Of a stretch of 64,000 nucleotides of DNA, positions 11,496 to 22,513 are shown in pieces. Origin of the DNA: Streptococcus urinalis 2285-97. Its GTDB lineage: Bacteria; Bacillota; Bacilli; Lactobacillales; Streptococcaceae. Location of the stretch: NCBI RefSeq assembly GCF_000188055.2, contig NZ_AEUZ02000001.1:1-64000 (forward strand). The letters are read 5' to 3'. The stretch's first letter is position 1; every line of letters begins with the position of its first letter. The notes beneath the pieces were generated by a model. It worked only from the letters and a program-made list of their open reading frames with translations. It was not told where the DNA came from and ran no database searches. The position numbers and the translations under genes were made by a program.

Positions 11496-14400
11496 TTAAT
11501 GACTGTGATTTTCTTTTCTATCTTTAATTGTTTTTAGCATATTACCAAATAGCATCAATTCTTCTAAGATGTTATAGGCTTTTTGATTTCGAACATCAAA
11601 AACAATTTCAATTTTACCTTGAAATTCACCAATTTTAGCTTTTAGATGAGTCTTGGAGAGTGCTTCAAAGTAATCTTGTGTCTTATAATACTGCAACGAT
11701 ACTTTCTCAAATCTCACTGTTACTTTATTCTCTTTTCGTTCAGCTAATTCAACAAAAGCATTATCAAAATAGGCTTTTAGTAATCCAATCTCTAACAAAT
11801 AAGCTACTTGATCAGGATATTCTCCAAATCGATCAATTAATTCATCTTGTAAATCCTGATAATCTGCCACTTGATCAATTTCGCGAATACGTTTATAAAT
11901 TTCTATCTTTTGCTTTTCATCATCTATGTAATCTGTAGGAATATATGCATCTATTTGTAACGATATCTCTGCATTTCCCTTTTGTCTAATGGTGGTTTTT
12001 CCTTGTTTCATAGCAATAGCTTGCTCTAACATTTGAGAATACATTTCAAAACCAACTGAGTCAATGAAACCACTTTGTGATGCCCCTAAAATATTTCCTG
12101 CACCACGAATAGATAAGTCGCGCATTGCTATCTTGAATCCAGAGCCTAATTCGGTGAACCCTTTGATAGCATCTAAACGTTTTTCAGATACTTCTGTTAA
12201 AATTTTGTCTGGTCTATACATTAAATAAGCATAAGCAATACGGTTTGAGCGACCTACCCTTCCTCTTAATTGATATAAAGTAGACAAACCCATATGATCA
12301 GCATTTTCAATAAAGAGAGTATTCACATTAGAAATATCAACGCCTGTTTCAATAATGGTTGTTGCAACCAAGAGGTCATAGTCGCCGTTGATGAAGTCTA
12401 ATAGCGTATTTTCTAGTTGGATTTCACTCATCTGTCCATGAACAAAACCGATCGAAGCCTCAGGAACAAGTTCTTGTAATTCAGCAACCTTTTGGTCGAT
12501 TGTCTCAACCTTATTGTAGACATAAAAGACTTGGCCACCCCTATCCATCTCTCTAATAATGGCTTCTCTGACAACACAAGGATTGACTTCTAGAACATAC
12601 GTTTGAACGGGATAACGATTTGTCGGTGGAGTCTCTATTACTGAGAGATCTCTAATCCCTAAAATTGACATGTGTAAGGTCCTAGGAATTGGTGTTGCTG
12701 TTAGGGTTAATACATCAACTTTTGTCTTTAGCTCTTTCAAAGTTTCCTTATGTTTAACACCAAAACGTTGTTCCTCATCAATAACAATAAGTCCTAAATC
12801 AGCAAATGTAACATCTTTAGAAAGCAAACGATGTGTCCCAATAATGATATCAATCTGCCCTTTTTTGAGAGCATCTAGAGTTTCTGTTTGTTCTTTTTTA
12901 CTTCTGAAACGGCTTAAAACATCTATGTTGACAGGAAAATTCTCAAATCTTTCTTTAAAGTTTGAGTAATGTTGTTGAGCTAAAACAGTTGTCGGTACAA
13001 GTATCGCAACTTGTTTGTGATCGTTAACAGCTTTGAAAGCCGCACGCATCGCTACTTCTGTTTTACCAAATCCAACGTCACCAACTAAAAGTCTATCCAT
13101 CGGATGTGGACTTTCCATGTCTTTTTTAATTTCTTTAATTGATCTCAATTGATCTTCGGTTTCCACATAAGCAAAATCTTCATCAAATTCAGTTTGTAAC
13201 TGATCATCGGGTGAAAACTCAAATCCTTTTTGCTGACTTCTTTCGGCATATAGCTTTATCAGATCATCTGCAATGTCTTCAACTTGTTGGTGAACTTTTT
13301 GTTTTGCTTTTTGAAAACGGCCATCATTTAGTTTGCTTATTCTAGGTTCTTTACCATCTGCTGAAACATACTTCGACAGCATCTCAATTTGTTCCACAGG
13401 AATTGAGATACGATCAGCATTTTGATACTGAATACTGACATAATCTCTGTGAACACCATTTATTTCAATCGTTTCAATTCCAATAAATTGTCCTATCCCA
13501 TGGACATTATGAACAACATAATCTCCCTTAGATAGCTCATTATAATCCTTGAGTCGTTCAGCATTTGAAATATTCTTACGTCTTATTTTTCGCTTAACAC
13601 GTTTATTAAATATTTCATGTTCTGTAATTAAAACGATTTTTTCATCAGCAAAATAGAACCCATTAGATAAATGTCCAATGATAAATTGTGGTGCTTTTTT
13701 AACAATGTCATCACTGTTTGAGATAGTCAACTCTAAATCATACTCATCTAATGTCTTTTTTAACTTATCAAGAGATTTCTGAGAATCCACTTGAACTAAA
13801 ACAGTCGCTTTTGACTTTGAATACCGGTTGACTTCATCAACCAATAGAGGAAATTGATTGAAGAATTCTTGCATAGGGTATTGGGTAAATTGGTACATGA
13901 AATCGAATTTCAAATTTCCTAAACCCTTATGAAAATTTGAAAAGAATGTGACATGCTCACGATTTCTTAATAACTGATAATTTTCAATAAAATAATGTGC
14001 CGATGAGATAGATTTCCCGGCTTGTAAATCTGAAGTTAGTAGATTTGCGGTTTCTAATTCAAAATTAGCATTTTTATCCATGATCCGTTGAAAATCATCA
14101 TAAAAAACTAAGCAGTCTTTATCTAAATAATCAAAAAGTGAGTATTCTTGATCATAAAATAATGATAAAAATTTTCGAATATCTTTATGATAATAACCAT
14201 GATAACAAGTATCTAACAGTTCATCAACGTAAGCTTTCATATCTCCAGTTGCAATCTTTTGAGCTTTTTCAAAGGAATGAATTGCTCTTTGAAAATCAGC
14301 TTCAGTTAAAATCATGTCAGAAACTGGTGTCAATTTAATCATATTGAATGACTGAGTCGATTTTTGAGATTCAACTTCAAACTGTCTAATACCATCAACC

Positions 14401-14996
14401 TCATCACCAAAAAACTCAAGTCTATATGGATAGTCCTGATTAAAACCAAATACATCTAAAATATCCCCACGACGACTAAATTCTCCAGGCTTCAATACTT
14501 GAGATACTTGCTCATAACCTAATTTCCTTATTTGTTTAACCAAATCCAGTAAATCTACTTCATCTCCAACAGATAAATTAATCTGACTTTCCTTAAATAT
14601 AGAAGGATTTTGTAGATGAATTTTAGTCCCTGCTACACTAACAACAACTATCCCTTTTTCTGCTTTATTTTGTAAAAATTGTAAGGTTTCAAGTCTAGAA
14701 ATCGTTTTCTCATTTGACGAGAATACAAATTCTGCAGCAGCGACATCATCCGCAAAAAATTGATAGATGCTCTGATCTGGTAAAACTGCTGATAAATCAT
14801 TTACCAACTTATCAGCTTCGTTTTGACTAGCTGTAACAATTACCAATTTCTGTTCTGTATGATTAAAAGCTGAAGCCATAGCTAACGATTTACTTGAGCC
14901 AGAAAATCCCATAACAAGTTGACGTTTGGCAGATTCAAGTTTAGAATACCAATCTTTTAATTTTTTATTCTCACCAAATAATTCAAATATATCCAT
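11496..14996 (-). CDS. mfd: Transcription-repair coupling factor Mfd
   Basis: DNA translocase that removes RNA polymerase stalled at lesions and recruits UvrA. The 1166-residue protein has an N-terminal UvrB-like region, an RNA-polymerase-interacting CarD-like domain (from about 489, KGDYVVHNVHGIGQFIG), helicase Walker A GDVGFGKT (about 637), box II DEEQRFG (about 739), the RecG-like motor lobe 2 and the TRCF C-terminal domain. Length is normal. It follows pth by 2 bp, suggesting coupled translation. Confidence 0.97.
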   Translation of the reverse strand: MDIFELFGENKKLKDWYSKLESAKRQLVMGFSGSSKSLAMASAFNHTEQKLVIVTASQNEADKLVNDLSAVLPDQSIYQFFADDVAAAEFVFSSNEKTISRLETLQFLQNKAEKGIVVVSVAGTKIHLQNPSIFKESQINLSVGDEVDLLDLVKQIRKLGYEQVSQVLKPGEFSRRGDILDVFGFNQDYPYRLEFFGDEVDGIRQFEVESQKSTQSFNMIKLTPVSDMILTEADFQRAIHSFEKAQKIATGDMKAYVDELLDTCYHGYYHKDIRKFLSLFYDQEYSLFDYLDKDCLVFYDDFQRIMDKNANFELETANLLTSDLQAGKSISSAHYFIENYQLLRNREHVTFFSNFHKGLGNLKFDFMYQFTQYPMQEFFNQFPLLVDEVNRYSKSKATVLVQVDSQKSLDKLKKTLDEYDLELTISNSDDIVKKAPQFIIGHLSNGFYFADEKIVLITEHEIFNKRVKRKIRRKNISNAERLKDYNELSKGDYVVHNVHGIGQFIGIETIEINGVHRDYVSIQYQNADRISIPVEQIEMLSKYVSADGKEPRISKLNDGRFQKAKQKVHQQVEDIADDLIKLYAERSQQKGFEFSPDDQLQTEFDEDFAYVETEDQLRSIKEIKKDMESPHPMDRLLVGDVGFGKTEVAMRAAFKAVNDHKQVAILVPTTVLAQQHYSNFKERFENFPVNIDVLSRFRSKKEQTETLDALKKGQIDIIIGTHRLLSKDVTFADLGLIVIDEEQRFGVKHKETLKELKTKVDVLTLTATPIPRTLHMSILGIRDLSVIETPPTNRYPVQTYVLEVNPCVVREAIIREMDRGGQVFYVYNKVETIDQKVAELQELVPEASIGFVHGQMSEIQLENTLLDFINGDYDLLVATTIIETGVDISNVNTLFIENADHMGLSTLYQLRGRVGRSNRIAYAYLMYRPDKILTEVSEKRLDAIKGFTELGSGFKIAMRDLSIRGAGNILGASQSGFIDSVGFEMYSQMLEQAIAMKQGKTTIRQKGNAEISLQIDAYIPTDYIDDEKQKIEIYKRIREIDQVADYQDLQDELIDRFGEYPDQVAYLLEIGLLKAYFDNAFVELAERKENKVTVRFEKVSLQYYKTQDYFEALSKTHLKAKIGEFQGKIEIVFDVRNQKAYNILEELMLFGNMLKTIKDRKENHSH

Positions 14997-14998
14997 TA

Positions 14999-15568
14999 TT
15001 AACCATTGAATTTCTGCATTGTTTTTTCAAAATCATTTTCTTGTAAATAAAAGTTTACAGCTTTGTCAACTTTATCTAAAGCATTATCAATTGTGATTTT
15101 GTCTTCTTGGGAAAATTTTCCAAGTACATGATTGACGACTGTCATTCCTTTAATAGGGCGACCTATTCCAACTTTTATTCGATCAAATTCTTGAGAGCCT
15201 ATATGAGCAATAATGGATTTAATTCCGTTATGACCACCCGCTGAGCCTTTTTGACGAAATCTTATTTTCCCGACTTCCATATCTAAATCATCATAGATTA
15301 CGATTAAATCCTTGATGTTAATATTGTAATAAGTTAGGAGGGCTTTTACAGCAATCCCACTATTATTCATGAAAGTTGTTGGTTTAACAAAATAGACCCT
15401 CTCTCCATATAAAAAGGTTGAGGCCACCTGTGCTTTGAATGTTTTATCTTCTGTAAACTTGATGTTAAGTTCCTTTACAATAGTGTCAATTGCCATAAAT
15501 CCAATATTATGTTTTGTTTGATCATATTTAGTACCTATGTTACCAAGTCCTATTATTAATTTAACCAT
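14999..15568 (-). CDS. pth: Peptidyl-tRNA hydrolase
   Basis: Recycles peptidyl-tRNA released from stalled ribosomes. The 189-residue protein shows the family signature: [18 protein letters not shown] near the N-terminus with the catalytic His, PTTFMNNSG, and the YDDLD segment with its catalytic Asp. It is upstream of mfd in the same order as in other streptococci. A hairpin lies between it and ychF. Confidence 0.96.
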   Translation of the reverse strand: MVKLIIGLGNIGTKYDQTKHNIGFMAIDTIVKELNIKFTEDKTFKAQVASTFLYGERVYFVKPTTFMNNSGIAVKALLTYYNINIKDLIVIYDDLDMEVGKIRFRQKGSAGGHNGIKSIIAHIGSQEFDRIKVGIGRPIKGMTVVNHVLGKFSQEDKITIDNALDKVDKAVNFYLQENDFEKTMQKFNG

Positions 15569-15584
15569 TATTCTCCTTCTTTAG

Positions 15585-15622
15585 AAACACCAAAAGGACT
15601 GGAATTAACTTCCAGTCTATTA
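15585..15622 (-). terminator. Hairpin between ychF and pth
   Basis: GACTGGAA (15597-15604) and TTCCAGTC (15610-15617) form an 8-bp stem. On the minus strand it is followed by CCTTTT, so at best it is a partial terminator between ychF and pth. Confidence 0.5.
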
Positions 15623-15639
15623 ATAAAAATTATAATAGC

Positions 15640-16755
15640 TTACACATTAAATCGGAATTCCATCACGTCACCATCTTGAACAATGTATTCCTTGCCTTCT
15701 TCTCTTAGTCTTCCTGCTTCTTTTACTGCTTTTTCACTTCCATAAGAAATCAAATCATCATATGACATTGTCACTGCTCTAATAAAGCCACGTTCAAAAT
15801 CTGAATGAATAATACCAGCAGCTTGTGGTGCTTTAATTCCTCTTTTAAAAGTCCAAGCTCTAACTTCTTTTTCTCCTGCTGTAAAGTAAGTTCCTAATCC
15901 TAACAAATGATATGCAGCACGTGTTAGTTTGTCAACTCCAGATTCTGTTAAACCAATAGCTTCCAAAAATTCCATTTTATCTTCATCATCTAATTCTGAA
16001 ATTTCTTCTTCGGCACGAGCAGAAATAACAACAACTTCTGCATTTTCAGTACTAGCAAATTCACGAATTTGGTTAACATAATCAATACTATCAGGATCTG
16101 ACACTTTATCTTCATCAACATTAGCAACATAAAGAACTGGTTTTGTTGTTAATAAAAAGAGACCTTTGACAATTTTTTGTTCTTCTTCATTGAAATCAAT
16201 AGTACGTGCTGATTTTCCATCTTCAAGTACTGGCTTAATTTTTTGAAGAACATTAAATTCAGCTAGAGAATCTTTATCTTTTTGTGTACGTGCAATCTTT
16301 TCGACACGCGCGTAACGTTTGTTAACTGAGTCTAAATCAGCTAAAATCAATTCTAAATTAATCGTATCAATATCAGCAATAGGATCAACAAATGCGTCTT
16401 CACGACCTTGTTCACGCATGACATTTTCATCATCAAATGCACGGACCACATGAACAATGGCGTCAACTTGTCTGATATTTGCTAAAAACTGATTACCAAG
16501 TCCTTCACCTTTTGAAGCCCCTTTAACAATTCCTGCAATATCTGTAAATTCAAAGGTTGTAGGAACCGTTTTTTTAGGTTTGACCAACTCAGTTAGTTTT
16601 GTTAAACGTTCATCAGGAACCTCTACCATTCCAACATTAGGGTCGATTGTTGCAAAAGGATAATTAGCAGCTTCTGCGCCTGCTTTGGTAATAGCGTTAA
16701 ATAAAGTTGATTTTCCAACATTTGGTAAACCAACAATACCTGCTGTTAAAGCCAT
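15640..16755 (-). CDS. ychF: YchF family ATPase/GTPase (Obg-like)
   Basis: Universally conserved P-loop NTPase of the Obg superfamily that prefers ATP and associates with ribosomes. The G1 loop GLPNVGKST is at about 8-16, G3 is DIAG, and the G4 position reads NVDE, consistent with the relaxed specificity of YchF. The TGS domain forms the last 85 residues, ending VMEFRFNV. Length (371) is normal. In streptococci it normally lies downstream of dnaN and DUF951; here it is separated from dnaN by about 24 kb. Confidence 0.95.
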   Translation of the reverse strand: MALTAGIVGLPNVGKSTLFNAITKAGAEAANYPFATIDPNVGMVEVPDERLTKLTELVKPKKTVPTTFEFTDIAGIVKGASKGEGLGNQFLANIRQVDAIVHVVRAFDDENVMREQGREDAFVDPIADIDTINLELILADLDSVNKRYARVEKIARTQKDKDSLAEFNVLQKIKPVLEDGKSARTIDFNEEEQKIVKGLFLLTTKPVLYVANVDEDKVSDPDSIDYVNQIREFASTENAEVVVISARAEEEISELDDEDKMEFLEAIGLTESGVDKLTRAAYHLLGLGTYFTAGEKEVRAWTFKRGIKAPQAAGIIHSDFERGFIRAVTMSYDDLISYGSEKAVKEAGRLREEGKEYIVQDGDVMEFRFNV

Positions 16756-16848
16756 GTTTTTATTCTCCGTTCAAAATTTTCAATCATTGTTATTATATCA
16801 AAAAATAAATGTAAAAGCTTATTATCTAACAAGCTTTTTCCAAATACT

Positions 16849-17238
16849 TTATTTAAAAAATAGCCATAAAGCCCAAATTATAGGAATAAGAACCCACCAA
16901 TATTCTGATATTAAGTCTATAAAAATGGCCATGCCATCTCTTTTTTCATAATGACCAGTTTCTGGATTTATCACGTATTCTCTACTTTTCAATAAATGAA
17001 GGTTATCTTCATCTTCTTGATATTTGATCTTGATACTTTTTTTAAGCACTAGCTCATCTAATGAAACCTCTAAAATTTCTGCTAATTTTATCAAATTATC
17101 CAAATCAAGGGTGGCATCACCATTTTCCCACTTTGAGATAGCTTGTCTTGAAATATACAGTTTTTGGGCCAATGCCTCTTGAGAAAGATCCTTTTGGATT
17201 CTTAATTGTTTTAATTGATTTGAGAATATTGTCATCAT
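16849..17238 (-). CDS. XRE-family regulator with C-terminal membrane helix
   Basis: The N-terminal helix-turn-helix (about 10-65, LSQEALAQKLYISRQAISKW) is typical of Cro/CI-like repressors. A linker and a single hydrophobic segment (about 112-128) follow, so it would be a membrane-tethered regulator. Two adjacent ATGs follow an AGGAAAAA ribosome site; either could be used. A perfect dyad TACATT-T-AATGTA (17259-17271) lies just upstream and may be its own operator. Targets unknown. Confidence 0.8.
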   Translation of the reverse strand: MMTIFSNQLKQLRIQKDLSQEALAQKLYISRQAISKWENGDATLDLDNLIKLAEILEVSLDELVLKKSIKIKYQEDEDNLHLLKSREYVINPETGHYEKRDGMAIFIDLISEYWWVLIPIIWALWLFFK

Positions 17239-17258
17239 TTTTTCCTACCTTCTTTTGA

Positions 17259-17271
17259 TACATTTAATGTA
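17259..17271. promoter_or_regulatory. Candidate operator for the XRE regulator
   Basis: TACATTTAATGTA is a 6-bp inverted repeat around one base, 20 bp before the regulator's ATG and next to TTTGAC on the minus strand. Position suggests autoregulation. This is inference only. Confidence 0.4.
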
Positions 17272-17351
17272 GTCAAATTTTTAAAAATTGGCTAGCAATT
17301 TTTAGCGCAACCTACTGTTGCGTTGACCAATCATCGATGGTTTTTAGGACA
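17272..17351 (-). terminator. Hairpins behind the DUF951 gene
   Basis: Two short inverted repeats lie in this gap: GCGCAAC/GTTGCGT (about 17303-17321) and AAAAATTG/CAATTTTT (about 17282-17302). On the minus strand the second runs into an A/T tract and may end DUF951 transcription. Confidence 0.4.
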
Positions 17352-17555
17352 TTATTCTGGTTGCGACAGTACTTTTTTTAACTTTCTTTCAAAATCATGA
17401 CGACTAAGCATGACAATATGTCGACAATTACAACACTGTATTTTAATATCTGCACCTACACGAAGTATCTTCCATTTATTAGCTTTCTTACCAGTACTTT
17501 TTATAATACAAGCATGAGGTTTTTTCATTTCAACTAAACTACCTACTTGATACAT
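17352..17555 (-). CDS. DUF951 protein
   Basis: A 67-residue protein of the DUF951 family, normally found next to dnaN and ychF in streptococci. It contains a CCNC cysteine cluster (about 46-49), possibly metal-binding, in a small basic beta-rich fold. The ribosome site AAAGGAGAAAG precedes ATG. It follows the lipid kinase by 10 bp. Function is unknown; a nucleic-acid-binding role is sometimes suggested but not shown here. Confidence 0.88.
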   Translation of the reverse strand: MYQVGSLVEMKKPHACIIKSTGKKANKWKILRVGADIKIQCCNCRHIVMLSRHDFERKLKKVLSQPE

Positions 17556-17565
17556 TCTTTCTCCT

Positions 17566-18450
17566 TTACCGATATAACTGTCTTATTTCTTGTTTTAAAT
17601 GAAATTTTGTTTTAGTTACTATTTCTCCATCTATTTGGACTCTTGTTTTTTCTGGAAAAGTAATTTCAATATCTTGATAACTATCATGAATAATAGTTGT
17701 TGTTTCCTTTTGTTTTTTAAAAACTAAAGCTAGGAGATTTTTAATTTTTGTCATTAAACCTGAATTATAAAATAACACAACATCCAACTGTGGCTTCTTA
17801 ACACTTGCTTCTGGCCAAATACTAATACCGCCACCAAAATATTGATTATTAGCAATTGAACAAAAAAATAAATGATCAAACTGTTTCTTTTCTTTTTGAT
17901 TTTTAGTGATGATAACTGAAGTTGTTGGGGCAAAAAAGATACCAAGAATCCCAAATAATAAATAAATCAATTTTCCTATATGAAGATGGTTAAACAGTCT
18001 TTTTAATTTTGAAATAGATGATTGATAAATCACCCATGAAGCAAACCCAGTATCTAAACTATTTATTAAAAGCCCCGTTTCATGTCTATAAACATAGATG
18101 GTTTCTACTCTTTTTTGCTTGATAGCCTCTAAAATGGTATCTAAATCGGACATTTGTAAAGAATGTGCAAAATCATTTCCTGAACCAACAGCATAATAGG
18201 CTATTGGTAAGTTTTTTGGAAAATAAAATGCCACTTTAGCTAATGTTCCATCACCTCCAATGATTAATAACTGATCATTTTTTTCTTGGAAATGTTCTAA
18301 TATTAATGATACCTGATTTTTTTCATCATCTATGCATTCAGTATAGTATGCTTTAACTTCAAATTCAGGATATTCTTTTTCTATTCTAGAGACAACATCT
18401 GCTGCCTTATGATTACCAGCATTTGGATTTGCAATAATATATAGTGCCAT
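17566..18450 (-). CDS. Diacylglycerol kinase-family lipid kinase
   Basis: A 294-residue DAGK catalytic-domain protein of the YegS/DgkB type, with the nucleotide motif GGDGT (65-69) and IIANPNAGN at the N-terminus. It probably phosphorylates diacylglycerol or a related lipid at the membrane. The start chosen is ATG 18450, which gives the usual family N-terminus; an in-frame ATG at 18495 would add 15 hydrophobic residues and overlaps the promoter. There is no ribosome site before either. The extended -10 TGCTATAAT ends 10 nt before ATG 18450, so the mRNA appears leaderless. Confidence 0.85.
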   Translation of the reverse strand: MALYIIANPNAGNHKAADVVSRIEKEYPEFEVKAYYTECIDDEKNQVSLILEHFQEKNDQLLIIGGDGTLAKVAFYFPKNLPIAYYAVGSGNDFAHSLQMSDLDTILEAIKQKRVETIYVYRHETGLLINSLDTGFASWVIYQSSISKLKRLFNHLHIGKLIYLLFGILGIFFAPTTSVIITKNQKEKKQFDHLFFCSIANNQYFGGGISIWPEASVKKPQLDVVLFYNSGLMTKIKNLLALVFKKQKETTTIIHDSYQDIEITFPEKTRVQIDGEIVTKTKFHLKQEIRQLYR

Positions 18451-18460
18451 AATAAAAAAT

Positions 18461-18491
18461 ATTATAGCAAAAATAAAAGAGAATTGCTCAA
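18461..18491 (-). promoter_or_regulatory. Extended -10 promoter of the lipid kinase gene
   Basis: On the minus strand TTGAGC (18491-18486), a 19-bp spacer and the perfect extended -10 TGCTATAAT (18469-18461). Transcription would begin about 3-4 nt before ATG 18450. Confidence 0.7.
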
Positions 18492-18501
18492 TCATTAGAA
18501 T

Positions 18502-18530
18502 AAAAAACTACCTGTCATTAACAGGTAGTT
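18502..18530 (-). terminator. Terminator of the sugar transporter gene
   Basis: AACTACCTGT pairs perfectly with ACAGGTAGTT across a 5-base loop, followed on the minus strand by T6. It insulates the transporter from the lipid kinase promoter. Confidence 0.9.
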
Positions 18531-18537
18531 CATTCAT

Positions 18538-19407
18538 TTAATAGCTCTTTACGATTCCTAAAAGAATAGCTCCTGCAACAAAGCAAATTATTCCCAAAAT
18601 TACCCACTTCATTTCTTTCTTTGTCTTTATTTCACCTAAGAAAAGAATACCACCAATAATTGAAATGATAACACCTAATTGTGAAAAACTAAAAGCAATG
18701 GCTAAACCAGCTTTTGCAGCAGCAAGCAACATAAAGACATTCCCAATCCCCCACATGAGACCAGTAAGCATATTTTTGACAACTACTGCTTCAAAATTGA
18801 TATTAAATTTCATGAAACACATGGCACCAAAGCACATTCCCACAGCCATTGGAAAAATAACAGCCATAACATCAAACTTCATGATATTATTAAATAATAT
18901 AGCATAAGATACATAACCAAGTGTTGAATAACTTATTGCACGAAACCCTTTTGGTAAGTCTAATGTACGCCTTTGATTAAGCATGTCATCAGAATCTTGT
19001 TTACTTGAAAAGTAAAAACCAATGATAAGCAATGCAATTGCAATAAAGCCTAATACAAATTGGATTGATTTTGTCCATTCATGAAAGATAAGAACACCTA
19101 CTAGACTCCCTAAAACCAATTGTGAACCACTAGACAGAGGATTTGCCACAGAAACTCCCATATATTTCATAGATTTAAACTGTCCAGATTGTCCAACTGA
19201 CCATAAAATACCACCTAAAATACCAAATAACCAAACTTTCCAAGATAAAGTTGGTTGAACGACTAGCCAAACACAAAATGCAAAGAGTAAAGCACCCATT
19301 GTCATTCCAAAGGTCTGCTGCTCTGGTCTACCTCCAATTTTATTACTAACAAAACCTATTGAACCCCAAGCAAACATTGGAATTAACGCTAATAAAATAC
19401 CTTCCAC
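18538..19407 (-). CDS. GRP-family sugar uptake transporter (GlcU/RbsU type)
   Basis: A 289-residue membrane protein with about ten hydrophobic helices, of the glucose/ribose porter family in the drug/metabolite transporter superfamily. Conserved features include FAWGSIGFVSNKIGG near the N-terminus and ANPLSSGSQLVLGSLVG in the middle. It probably imports a sugar with protons. Substrate is not readable. It is a single-gene unit with its own terminator. Confidence 0.82.
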   Translation of the reverse strand: MEGILLALIPMFAWGSIGFVSNKIGGRPEQQTFGMTMGALLFAFCVWLVVQPTLSWKVWLFGILGGILWSVGQSGQFKSMKYMGVSVANPLSSGSQLVLGSLVGVLIFHEWTKSIQFVLGFIAIALLIIGFYFSSKQDSDDMLNQRRTLDLPKGFRAISYSTLGYVSYAILFNNIMKFDVMAVIFPMAVGMCFGAMCFMKFNINFEAVVVKNMLTGLMWGIGNVFMLLAAAKAGLAIAFSFSQLGVIISIIGGILFLGEIKTKKEMKWVILGIICFVAGAILLGIVKSY

Positions 19408-19514
19408 TTTCTCTCCTTTATCAAATCTTATTAGAATAAATTATTGTTTGTGTTAGAAACACACAAAGGTCAATTATACCTAAAAGCTTTGGAAAGTTCA
19501 AGCTGATCTTAAAT

Positions 19515-19544
19515 AAAAAAAGAAGATATTAATCTCTTCTTTTT

Positions 19545-19546
<2 letters not shown>
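19515..19546 (-). terminator. guaB terminator
   Basis: AAAAAAAGAAGA and TCTTCTTTTTTT form a stem with a T-run on the minus strand immediately after the guaB stop codon. Confidence 0.82.
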
Positions 19547-21074
<1,528 letters not shown>

Positions 21075-21079
21075 TTACT

Positions 21080-21107
21080 ATCATAACAGACGAGACTTAT
21101 TTGTCAA
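21080..21107 (-). promoter_or_regulatory. guaB promoter
   Basis: TTGACA (21107-21102), 16-bp spacer, TATGAT (21085-21080) on the minus strand, about 55 bp before guaB. No purine-type riboswitch fold is evident in so short a leader. Confidence 0.7.
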
Positions 21108-21120
21108 CTAAATAATCAAA

Positions 21121-21145
21121 AAACATAAGCTTCTAGCTTATGTTT
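21121..21145 (-). terminator. argR terminator
   Basis: AAACATAAGCT and AGCTTATGTTT flank a 3-base loop just after the argR stop codon and continue into T-rich sequence on the minus strand. Confidence 0.85.
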
Positions 21146-21147
21146 TT

Positions 21148-21624
21148 CTATTTTTTTGAAAAGAAAAATGGTGGGGTGTAATGACTTAGTTTTTCAAAAC
21201 AAATTTGAGCCATTTTATCATCTTGACAAATAATAAGGCAAGTATCATCGCCACAAACTGTAGCTAAAATTTCGGGTAATAAAATACTATCCAAAATAGA
21301 ACCAAAAGATTGAGCCAATCCTGGAAGTGTTTTTAAGACAATTTGATTTTGTACAGGAAAAAGCATAACCAGTGCATCTTCCATATAGAATCGTAATCTT
21401 TCTTCCCAGCGTTTTTGTGAAATATTATGAATTTCATAGTAGGTCTCATGAGCATTCTCATTCACTTTGATGAGATTGAGGTCTTTCATATCTCTAGACA
21501 AAGTAGCTTGAGTTACAGAGACACCATTTTTATGCAATAACTCACGTAACTCTTGTTGAGTATGAATTTTTGTTTCTGTTACTAATGATCGAATTAATTG
21601 GTGTCGCGTTTCTTTCTTGTTCAT
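21148..21624 (-). CDS. argR: ArgR-family arginine repressor
   Basis: A 158-residue regulator with an N-terminal winged helix (about 1-70, [13 protein letters not shown] type SR-motif) and a C-terminal arginine-binding and oligomerisation domain containing [12 protein letters not shown]. It is expected to bind ARG boxes and control the adjacent arc operon in response to arginine. The start is ATG 21624, six bases after GAGGAAA; an ATG five codons earlier lacks a ribosome site. It follows the flp gene with a 12-bp gap. Confidence 0.92.
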   Translation of the reverse strand: MNKKETRHQLIRSLVTETKIHTQQELRELLHKNGVSVTQATLSRDMKDLNLIKVNENAHETYYEIHNISQKRWEERLRFYMEDALVMLFPVQNQIVLKTLPGLAQSFGSILDSILLPEILATVCGDDTCLIICQDDKMAQICFEKLSHYTPPFFFSKK

Positions 21625-21635
21625 TCTTAATTTCC

Positions 21636-22316
21636 TCATTCAATAAATTGATTAAAATAGTTTCTATTAAGATAGACGAGTTTTTTACCTTTAAGTTGAA
21701 TAATATTTTTTTCACGTAAATTTTTAATAACATGACTTACTGTTTCACGTGTTGTTCCACTCATATTAGCAAGATCAATAGTTGTTAGAGGAAATGGTAT
21801 TTCCCCATTTCCAGGATTAATTTCTAACAATAAGGTTGCCAAAGACTGGACAACTCTCATACTAGCACTTGATGTCACCATATTTCGTAGTCTAATTTCA
21901 TGAATTTCAAGTAATTTTGAATATTTTTGACATAAATGTTTCATTTGTTGTAAATTTTGTTGAGAATATTCTTCATACAATGACATAGGAATCATGAAGT
22001 ATTGAATATCAGTAATAGCGATAGCTGAAAAATGATAGGTTTTATCTAAAAACAAACCACCATAAGGAAAAATAGTATTCTGTCTCACATAATCAGTGTA
22101 AATGAATGAGCCTGATAAATCAGATTGTTCTATCTTGACATGACCAGACTGAATTAAAAATAGATGTTCTCTATTATCTTCTTCAAAAAATAATGTGTGA
22201 TTTTTTAGTGCTGTTCTAAATTTGATTTGGCTGACCAGTTGGTCAAACTGCTCAATAGTGAAATATTTAAAATCTCGGAGATTTCTTAAATACAAATATT
22301 GCTCTTTTGTAATCAC
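21636..22316 (-). CDS. Crp/Fnr-family regulator of the arc cluster (FlpS/ArcR type)
   Basis: A 226-residue protein with an N-terminal cyclic-nucleotide-binding-like barrel (about 25-140) and a C-terminal HTH_Crp (about 160-215, [20 protein letters not shown]). There is no Fnr-like N-terminal cysteine cluster; I see only one cysteine, so iron-sulfur oxygen sensing is unlikely. Homologues beside arcA in streptococci activate the deiminase operon. It is cotranscribed with argR and divergent from the B3/4 gene and arcA. A perfect palindrome lies 24 bp upstream. Confidence 0.9.
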   Translation of the reverse strand: MITKEQYLYLRNLRDFKYFTIEQFDQLVSQIKFRTALKNHTLFFEEDNREHLFLIQSGHVKIEQSDLSGSFIYTDYVRQNTIFPYGGLFLDKTYHFSAIAITDIQYFMIPMSLYEEYSQQNLQQMKHLCQKYSKLLEIHEIRLRNMVTSSASMRVVQSLATLLLEINPGNGEIPFPLTTIDLANMSGTTRETVSHVIKNLREKNIIQLKGKKLVYLNRNYFNQFIE

Positions 22317-22339
22317 GAAATGACCTTTCTAAGTTGTCT

Positions 22340-22362
22340 GTATTTGAATATTATTCAAATAC
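22340..22362. promoter_or_regulatory. Palindromic operator upstream of the Crp/Fnr regulator
   Basis: GTATTTGAAT and its exact reverse complement are separated by 3 bp. The TGAAT/ATTCA core resembles an ARG box (normally 4-bp spacing), while TTGA/TCAA resembles Fnr sites. It is in the divergent region between the two regulators and the B3/4 gene. Which protein binds it is not decided by sequence. Confidence 0.62.
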
Positions 22363-22513
22363 TTATTTCTTTTCAATGGATAATATATAAAAAGTAGATG
22401 TCATCATCATTATATCAAAAAAAAGCTGACTTTTAAATTGAATTATGAAAGCGGTTGTGAAAAAATAACTTATAGCTATTATATTTAACTATTCAAAAAA
22501 TAAGGAGGTCTTT

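Noticed and set aside
18451..18495. N-terminal extension of the lipid kinase from ATG 18495
   Set aside because: There is no ribosome site, the added residues overlap a perfect extended -10 promoter, and they do not resemble the family N-terminus.
21741..21756. Second parS-like sequence TGTTTCACGTG in the Crp/Fnr gene
   Set aside because: Only the first 11 of 16 positions match, and the right half of the palindrome is lost.
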